In this document: positions 17,110-23,568 of the stretch, in pieces
Layout: every line of letters begins with the position of its first letter
Numbering within the stretch: position 1 is the stretch's first letter
Assembly: GCA_025603075.1 (NCBI GenBank)
Contig: MU626525.1
Coordinates: forward strand, 1-23,568
Origin: Neoconidiobolus thromboides FSU 785
Taxonomy: Eukaryota; Entomophthoromycota; Entomophthoromycetes; Entomophthorales; Neoconidiobolaceae
Direction of reading: 5' to 3'
Length of the DNA stretch: 23,568 nucleotides
Position numbers and translations under genes: made by a program
Notes under the pieces: model-generated
What the model was told of the DNA's origin: nothing
The model's database searches: none
The model's input: only the letters and a program-made list of their open reading frames with translations

Positions 17110-19428
17110 ATGGCGACCAAAAGTAGTAATAAAGGAGGACGTAAAGATAGTAAAGATAAAAGTAGCTTAAACCAAGAAGAAGACGTGTTACAAGCCGTCG
17201 TTCTTGCTGATAGTTTTGATTCTCGATTTAAACCATTAACTTTTGATACACCAAGATGTTTATTACCTTTATGTAACATTCCATTAATAGAATATACTTT
17301 AGAAATGTTGGTTTTATCCAATGTAAAAGATATCTATATCTTATGTTGTGCTCATTCCGATAAAATTAAAGAGTATATAAGGTAAGAAAAAAAGAAAGGA
17401 TTATTATTTTTATATTGCTAATTAAACAATGAATTCTAGAAACTCTAAATGGGGCAAGTCATCAAACGCTAAAGTCACTGTAATTGTTACTCAACAATTA
17501 TTATCAGTAGGTGATGCTTTGAGAGATATTGATTCCAAGTCCATCATTCGTTCGGATTTCATTTTATTGTCTGGTGATATTGTTTCTAATATGAAATTAC
17601 AAGAGGCAGTTAACGCACACAAGTAAATTTTATTATTTTCTATTGAATTCAGTTTTCTGATTAATTAATTAATTATCATAGAGCTCGCCGTCTTAAAAAT
17701 AAAGACATTATAATGACCATGTTGGTCAAAGAAGCCTCGTTAGACCATCCAGCAAGGTATCCAGAAATCAACCCAATTTACATGTTAGATAGTAATAGCA
17801 AAGAATGCTATTATTTTGAAACTCAAGACGCTTATCCATCAGCAAAGAGTGTATCCATCAATCCCGAGATTCTTAGTAAAGTGAAAAACAATGAATTTGA
17901 GTTGAGAAAGGATTTAGTGGATTGTTATGTAGATATCTGTTCTGAAGAAGTACCTGCTTTATTTACTGAAAATTTTGATTATCAAGATTTACGTAAGGAT
18001 TTTGTACATGGTATCCTCACTTCTGATTTATTAGGTAAATCGATCTATTGTCATGTAGTTGAAGACGCATACGCATCAAAAGTATCAGGAACAAAGATGT
18101 ATGATACTATTTCAAAAGATGTAATTAAAAGATGGACTTATCCATTAGTACCCGATGCTAACCTTACCGATACAACTTACAATTATGGTAGACAACAAGT
18201 ATATAAAGAGAGAGATGTTGTATTAGCTAATAGCTGTCAAGTTGAACGTAGAACAGTTATTGGAGAGGGTAGTTCGATTGGATCTGAAACAAAGGTTAGA
18301 GATTCAGTGATTGGAAGAAATTGTAGTATTGATAATAACGTAGAATTAAATGGAGCATATTTATTTGACGATGTAATTGTTGAAGACAATTGTGTTATAA
18401 ATAATGCTATTATTGGTAAAGGAGTTAAAGTTTTAAAAGGAAGTAAAGTTAGTAAAGGATGTATCATTGCTCCTAATTGTGTTATTGGACCAAATATCAC
18501 ATTACCAGAAAAGACAAAAGTAAGTAGTAGTAAGATTATGAGTGAATTTGATAGTGACGACGAAGAATCTAATGAAAACGAAGAGGGTATTACTTATGGT
18601 CAATTGGCTTACAAATATGTTGATATATTCTCTGATGATGAAGATGAAGATGAAGAAAATCCAAGCTATGTACGTAGTAATTTTGACTTAACACAGCTTG
18701 GTGTTGAATTGAAAGATCTTCCAGCATTACCTAAAGTTGAAGATCAATTAACAGAGAATGAAAATGAAGACAATGAATCTGATGATGGATCTGATGACGG
18801 TCTAAATGAAGAAGAAAAGAGAGATATGGAGTTTGAGAGAGAAGCTAAATCTACAGTTGAAAGAGCATTAAAAGAAGGTCTCACTTTAGACAATGCTGCA
18901 TTAGAATTAACTGCTTTAAGAATGTCTTATAATGCTCAATTTATTCAAGTTAGGGAATGTTTAATACCTCAATTATTAGAACATTTGGACCCTGCTCGTA
19001 CTTTAGCTGGTGGATTGAAAAGCATATTTAGTAAATGGGCACCACTTATTTCTAAGTTTACGATATCAGAATATGACATGATAGATGCAATTGATATTTT
19101 AATGGTAAGTTTAAATTAACCTTTTTTCATTTAAATTAATAATGTTTTTAGTTGGCTTGTAGTGATCATAGTAACAACAATAAAAGTAAAATGTTTGCTT
19201 TAAGTTTAAAGAATTGGTATGATTTGGATGTAGTTACTGAAGAAGCGTTGATTGAATGGTATGAAGGTGATGATCCAGATCGACTCAGTGAAAGAATGAA
19301 AGAATACAAAGAGTTAAGAGCTGCTGTAAGTTTTATTTAATTAACTCAATTAATAATTTAATGATCAATTATAGGCTAAACCATTAATTGATTGGTTAAA
19401 TGAAGCAGAGGAAGAAGATTCAGATTAA
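17110..19428 (+). CDS. GCD6: Translation initiation factor eIF2B subunit epsilon
   Basis: Five exons give 701 residues, normal for the family: 17110-17381, 17440-17622, 17682-19104, 19152-19325, 19375-19428. A lysine/serine-rich start leads into a nucleotidyltransferase-like domain (about 27-250: QAVVLADSFDSRFKPLTFDT, CLLPLCNIPLIEYTLE, EYIRNSKWG, LLSGDIVSN). A left-handed beta-helix of hexapeptide repeats covers about 331-430 (VIGEGSSIG, VIGRNCSI, AIIGKGVKV, IIAPNCVIGP). A long acidic linker runs about 467-534. The C-terminal W2/eIF5C HEAT domain runs to the end, with the NAALELTALRMSYN motif and two aromatic/acidic boxes (LIEWYEGDD; LIDWLNEAEEEDSD). Epsilon is the catalytic subunit of the eIF2B complex, which exchanges GDP for GTP on eIF2 in the cytosol and is the target of the integrated stress (general amino-acid control) response. 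All domains are intact. Confidence 0.95.
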
Positions 19429-19758
19429 AAATAGGTTTTATTTTAGGTTAATGAGAGTATTTAATGTCTTGATAGAAATTTATCTTCAATAAAAATATTT
19501 TATAAGATTGAAATGATGAACTAACGTTTAATTAAATTATCTAAGGTAGTTTAAAAAAATCTATGGATTGATTTATGTTTAGTTTTAAATAATCGAATAG
19601 AATAAATACTAAATATATAAATACTAATAAGTTGTAAATAATAAATACTTTATTAAGTTAAGTTGTATTTTTTAGCTCTCCTTTTTAAATATTCTGCCAA
19701 TAAAAATCCTCTTAAACTTATTCGAAACTTCTTTTTATACTACCTTTAACATTTTGAT

Positions 19759-19865
19759 ATACGGGAATGTATTTTTGTATTCAAGAATTTTACTAACAAT
19801 TTTTCCATTCAAATAGTGCTTAAAAGATGGAAAAAATGCTGAAGCTAAAAAAAACATCCCCATAC
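19759..19865 (-). repeat. Foldback MITE-like repeat, copy 4
   Basis: It starts ATACGGGAATGTATTTTTG and ends AACATCCCCATAC. The core reads ATTCAAATAGTGCTTAAAAG, a diverged form of the family palindrome. It lies 330 bases past the GCD6 stop codon. Read on the minus strand it keeps an open frame throughout. Confidence 0.8.
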
Positions 19866-20017
19866 CTTACAAAACTGATACAATTTTCGATCCTCAGGTA
19901 ATCAAATTTAAGTAATAATTCTGAATCCAGAATCAATATCATCCACTTACATTATCTCGAAATAATTCAGCTCCTTTGTATTCCCCAGTAATTAGGATTT
20001 CAAGTTTAGCTAACTAT

Positions 20018-20124
20018 ATATGGGAATGTATTTTTGTGTTTAAAAATTTTACTAATAATTTTTCCGCTTAACTAGCGCTTAAAAAGTGGAAAAAGTAATG
20101 AAACCAAAAAAATCATCCACATAT
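20018..20124 (-). repeat. Foldback MITE-like repeat, copy 5
   Basis: It starts ATATGGGAATGTATTTTTGT and ends TCATCCACATAT, with both outer ATAT parts present. The core reads CCGCTTAACTAGCGCTTAAA. Same orientation as copy 4. On the minus strand the family frame is interrupted by one TAG in the core. Confidence 0.8.
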
Positions 20125-20269
20125 CTATTATTTCATTCATGGTCAGTAAATTTACTTTCGGTGTTTTTTTTGTAGTACTGTAATTTAATGAATTATTTTT
20201 GTAAAATGAGACTTGACTTTATATTTTAATATGCCTGCTGCTTCAGATAAGTCTTGTGTGTTTAGGAAA

Positions 20270-22972
20270 AGTATATTGAAATGAGTAACCTCAAATCATA
20301 TAGTTCTTTATAATATGAACTATACTTAGTAGCATATTCTTTGATTTTTGGTTCAGTTGATTCCAATGTATAATTTAACATCCTTGATATTATCAGTAGG
20401 ATAATGAATATATACGCTATTATCTATTAACTGCCTTTTCGTTTCATCTGTTTTATTTAAATAATTTCGATCCTAAAAAATATACTTTTGTCCAAACCTT
20501 GTTTTTTCATAAGATTATTAGTATTGATAGTATTATTGTTACTAATACTTCTTGTCTCTTTTATTAACTTATCACTACCAATAACTTTTGGATTTACTCC
20601 CAATTGCTTCAACTTGTTCAGTACAAGATTTACTGTTCTTTGTGCCCTCTTTTTTATCCTGTTATCGCTAAGTTTAATATTATTTGTAGCATATTCATAA
20701 GTCAAATAATCATCCAAACCATTATCATTGATATTGTTTTGAAGTTTAATATCTTTCTTTTCACTTTCTCACTTTTCATTCTTTCAAATTCTTCTATAGA
20801 TAATTCTTTATATTTAGTTGTATCTTCTTTCTCTGTTTCTTCAATCTTATTCCTAGATCCTTCTTTCCATTTACTTAGCAAATCTTTGGGGGCTTTTGCT
20901 TTATCAACTGAAAATATCTCACATGATCATCTAAATTTAAACCTCTAAACCTCATTTTAACTAGCTTACGTTGTGTAACTTCTTCAGCTATATATCCAGA
21001 AAAAATGCCAAATTTTTGAATAAAACCCTTGTACTTTACGTCTTTAGCATAAATAGTACAGAACAGTTGAACTAAAAAGAAATTTTGACTAGAGATTGAG
21101 TAAGTCGTTCTCTTTAACAGAAATTCTATAAACTTTTGATATCTTTCTACTTCATTCTTAATACCTTTAGTGTTATGAATAGCCATACAAGTATACAATG
21201 CCACCTTTAAAAATATTATCTGCATATTTTGATAATATTAAAAATGGAATTATTCCATTTTCATTACCAAGACCCTCCACTAGCTGATAAACTGGTCATT
21301 CAAGAAAGTATTATTTTGCTTTTAATCGATCTATTTCCAACGTTGTTCAACTACATACAGTGGTATAGCTTCATTGGTTTTTTATATTATGACCATCTAT
21401 TAATACCATTACTTTTACTTTTACTTTTACTTTTATTTTTGGAATTATCGTTAAGTTGTAATTGTTCTTTTTCTTATTGAGTAATTTTAGATGAAAGTAA
21501 ATCTATAAATCCGCTATAACTCATAAAGAAAGATCCAACATTAACGATTTTTAATAAGCTAGAATCTGACATGGAAGCTTGATTACGTAAAACTTGAAGT
21601 CTAATACTAATACAGTTACCTTCTTCTAAGGTTTCAATATATTACAATTAGCTAATGAGAAATTGATTATTTGTTCAACAACCTTTTCATTATTACTAAT
21701 AAAATCATTATCAATTTTGTTTATATTTATATTTGTATTGTTCAACATAAACAATGTATTATTTTCAAGTGCTTGGTAGGAGATAATCAAATGATTTGAC
21801 GACTTTGAAGTATTTATTTTAAAAATACATTCTTTAAATATATCAGTTAATCTCTCAGTTAAAATTATCCTTACTCTATTAATCTTATGTTGTTTACTAT
21901 AAAATACACTAATTCTTTCATACAAATATTAAACTTCTTCTTCAAAATCATTAAGTTAATATTAGTGTTAATCCTCCCTCTGATAATGATTCAATATTGA
22001 ATTAATACTTTATCTGATAACTGTTTAATATTGATTTTATATAAACCACATATAATCGAATAGATCTAATATTATTCTGTTAATTAAGTACCATTAAACT
22101 TAATTCTATAGGACATAACCTTTCATAGCTTAATTTATTACTATTGCTATACTTATTCTTAATGGACAATCACATTTTACTGTCATAAAATTGCTTTGGT
22201 ATCATTAACAAAGTAGTACTTGAAAAATTGGGTTAGATTTTTATTATCTCAGTACTTATATCAAATGTAATATAAATTTGAAACTTATTTTCTAACAATG
22301 TCTTCTAACTTCTTCAGAGCCTCTTAAATATCGCTTGCCTGTTTAACACATTGAAATGAACCAATACTCTCCCCAATTTTAGTCATTTTGTTAAGAAGGT
22401 ATGTATCATAGGGGTTTGTAAACCTAATTCGATGGAATTCTACTATCATTTCCTTTTGATTTTGAATTACTTTTTTAAATTGATTTAATGAGTTTGTAGA
22501 ATCATTGATTAGCTTATCTTTTTTTCAAAGTTATCCCCACCATTTGAAAAGAAAAGAATGGAAATAGATTTTTTCACCTCTTATAGATTCAATCCTTTTT
22601 TGCATCATTTCAAATCCATTTTTAAATTTTGCTTTCTATTGCAAATAAATGATGAATTTGAACTTCAAATTCATTGAGATCCATTCCACAGTAATAAACA
22701 TGGTCATCATAAATGTCACCAAAAGCAAATAAGGTATTCCTTGTACTTTAGTAGAACTAAATTTATACAAGTTAGGTTATATGCTGCATAACTAACTTAA
22801 AAGCAGTATCAAACATGCTATCACTATTATCTAAGGCAAGAAATGAATACTTAAATTATAATTGGCTATTTTGAATTTTCAAATTAGTATTTATTTGATT
22901 CAATCGTATTTTAAAGCCTGTAACTAACTTGAAGTCATTAATAGAAGTATAATTATCTGTGGTAGAATTCAT
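20270..22972 (-). pseudogene. Decayed gene for a large von Willebrand A (vWA) domain protein
   Basis: The minus strand reads as one protein family in several frames. From an ATG at 22972: a short polar start; FKYSFLALDNSDSMFDTAFKLV with the DxSxS metal-site motif DNSDS at 22831-22817; FAFGDIYDD; QKRIESIRGEKIYF; FSNGGDN; IVEFHRIRFTNPYDTYLLNK and IGESIGSFQCV, completing a vWA fold. Further on come NEAIPLYVVEQRWK and IIPFLILSKYADNI near 21216-21370, then the helical 21225-20875 stretch and a lysine-rich C terminus. About ten in-frame stops and frameshifts separate these pieces, and they do not look like introns (GTAA/TAG borders are absent). From memory this arrangement resembles large vWA hypothetical proteins of protists and early fungi, with a conserved INEAxPLY segment after the vWA domain. 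The third metal-site residue appears as NG where DG is usual. The 3' limit is approximate. Confidence 0.7.
21411..21440. repeat. Six-base tandem repeat (ACTTTT)n
   Basis: Four ACTTTT units followed by a degenerate ATTTTT unit, inside the vWA pseudogene. On the minus strand it encodes lysine-serine repeats (KSKSKSKS). It is a simple microsatellite, probably part of a former low-complexity linker. Confidence 0.75.
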
Positions 22973-23052
22973 TTTATTTTTATTTTTTGTTCAAAATAGT
23001 TTCGAAAGGTTTTTATGGCTTATTTAGTAAGAAACACAGCTATTTGTTTTGA

Positions 23053-23159
23053 ATATGGAGATACGTTTTTGTGTTCAAGAATTTTACTAACAATCTTTCT
23101 GTCTGAATGGTGCTCAAAAGATAGAGAAAGTGATAAACCTAAAGAAAACATTCACATAT
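23053..23159 (-). repeat. Foldback MITE-like repeat, copy 6 (most diverged)
   Basis: It starts ATATGGAGATACGTTTTTGT and ends ACATTCACATAT. The central block (CTGAATGGTGCTCAAAAGAT) has many substitutions against the consensus, but the length is unchanged. It is the oldest-looking copy here. Confidence 0.7.
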
Positions 23160-23221
23160 GCAGTTCTGATGTATTAAATTTAATTTACCAAAATTTAATT
23201 GAGAAATAACTTTAATTTACT

Positions 23222-23328
23222 ATATGAGAGTGTTTTTTTTGACTTCATTATTTTTTCCATTTTCTAAGCGCCATTTAAGCGGAAATTTTGTTGGTAAAAT
23301 TCTTAAACACAAAAATACATCCCCATAT
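23222..23328 (+). repeat. Foldback MITE-like repeat, copy 7 (near consensus)
   Basis: It starts ATATGAGAGTGTTTTTTTTG and ends ACATCCCCATAT, with intact outer ends. The core is AAGCGCCATTTAAGCGG, and it is closest to copy 1. It faces away from copy 6, 62 bases apart, forming an inverted pair. Confidence 0.85.
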
Positions 23329-23568
23329 TTAGATTTGATTTTTTAATTTTTATGTGTATCTTTAATAAAATTCAATATTTTAAATTTCCTTCATTTCAAA
23401 TCAAAAAATTAGCTAAAAGCCTAGTTATCTTACAAAGATAAAAATATAATAATAAAAATAAAATAGTAAAAATACAAAAAGCGACTAAACGCTCTTATTG
23501 ACAGTAAACTTTTATGATTGAATTTATCATTTTCATAAAGCCTTAGAAACAAGTGTTAAACTCAAAAA

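Larger units (their letters stand above)
19429..20269. other. Intergenic region with two foldback copies
   Basis: AT-rich DNA after GCD6, with no gene recognised. It contains foldback copies 4 and 5 in the same orientation, 152 bases apart. The last part adjoins the degenerate 3' end of the minus-strand vWA pseudogene. Confidence 0.6.
22973..23568. other. Intergenic region at the right edge, no gene recognised
   Basis: This is the region upstream of the vWA pseudogene start. It contains foldback copies 6 and 7 (listed). A 64-codon open frame at 23015-23209 runs straight across copy 6 and starts on no conserved sequence, so it is not called. Bases 23329-23568 are AT-rich with nothing recognisable. 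Confidence 0.6.

Noticed and set aside
18237-18500. Minus-strand frames at 17088-17321 and 18237-18500
   Set aside because: Antisense shadows of GCD6 exons.
20488-20948. Plus-strand hydrophobic frames at 20488-20700, 20604-20948 and 21229-21480
   Set aside because: Low-complexity leucine/phenylalanine-rich shadows of the lysine-rich minus-strand vWA pseudogene.
23015-23209. 64-codon plus-strand open frame
   Set aside because: It runs across foldback copy 6 in the antisense direction and has no family resemblance.

Overview
The window is a very AT-rich piece of a eukaryotic nuclear genome. Genes are split by short GT-AG introns, mostly 47 to 66 bases long. The gene set points to a fungus: a CDC25-type Ras exchange factor with an N-terminal SH3 domain, a MAM33-type mitochondrial protein, eIF2B epsilon (GCD6) and an ELYS-like nucleoporin. 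Low G+C, tiny introns and asparagine-rich stretches would fit an early-diverging (zygomycete-grade, for example Entomophthoromycotina) fungus. The taxon is an inference that cannot be proved from this window.

Layout from left to right. (1) 1-901: intergenic DNA with two copies, in inverted orientation, of a short foldback repeat. (2) 902-1360 (-): a small protein with two CCCH zinc fingers, divergent from (3) 1739-2777 (+): MAM33/p32, six exons. (4) 3513-7436 (+): SH3-WW-RasGEF_N-RasGEF protein, six exons, about 1169 residues. (5) 7437-8241: the convergent spacer, holding a third foldback copy and a separate long inverted repeat. (6) 8242-12117 (-): an intronless copper-transporting P1B-type ATPase of 1291 residues with six metal-binding domains. 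(7) 12118-13612: a long spacer with two weak coding-like remnants. (8) 13613-16451 (+): an ELYS-like nuclear pore protein, five exons. (9) 17110-19428 (+): eIF2B epsilon, five exons. (10) About 19430-23568: a gene-poor island with four more foldback copies flanking a broken minus-strand gene for a large von Willebrand A domain protein.

The genes are housekeeping or regulatory functions that do not form one pathway: mitochondrial matrix protein, Ras signalling, copper loading in the secretory pathway, nuclear pore assembly and translation initiation. The less usual content is the roughly 105-base foldback element present seven times, the decayed vWA gene between four of those copies, a second inverted-repeat element between the two convergent genes, and a possible stop-codon/splice-acceptor overlap at the end of the ELYS-like gene. 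No tRNA, rRNA or CRISPR array was seen.
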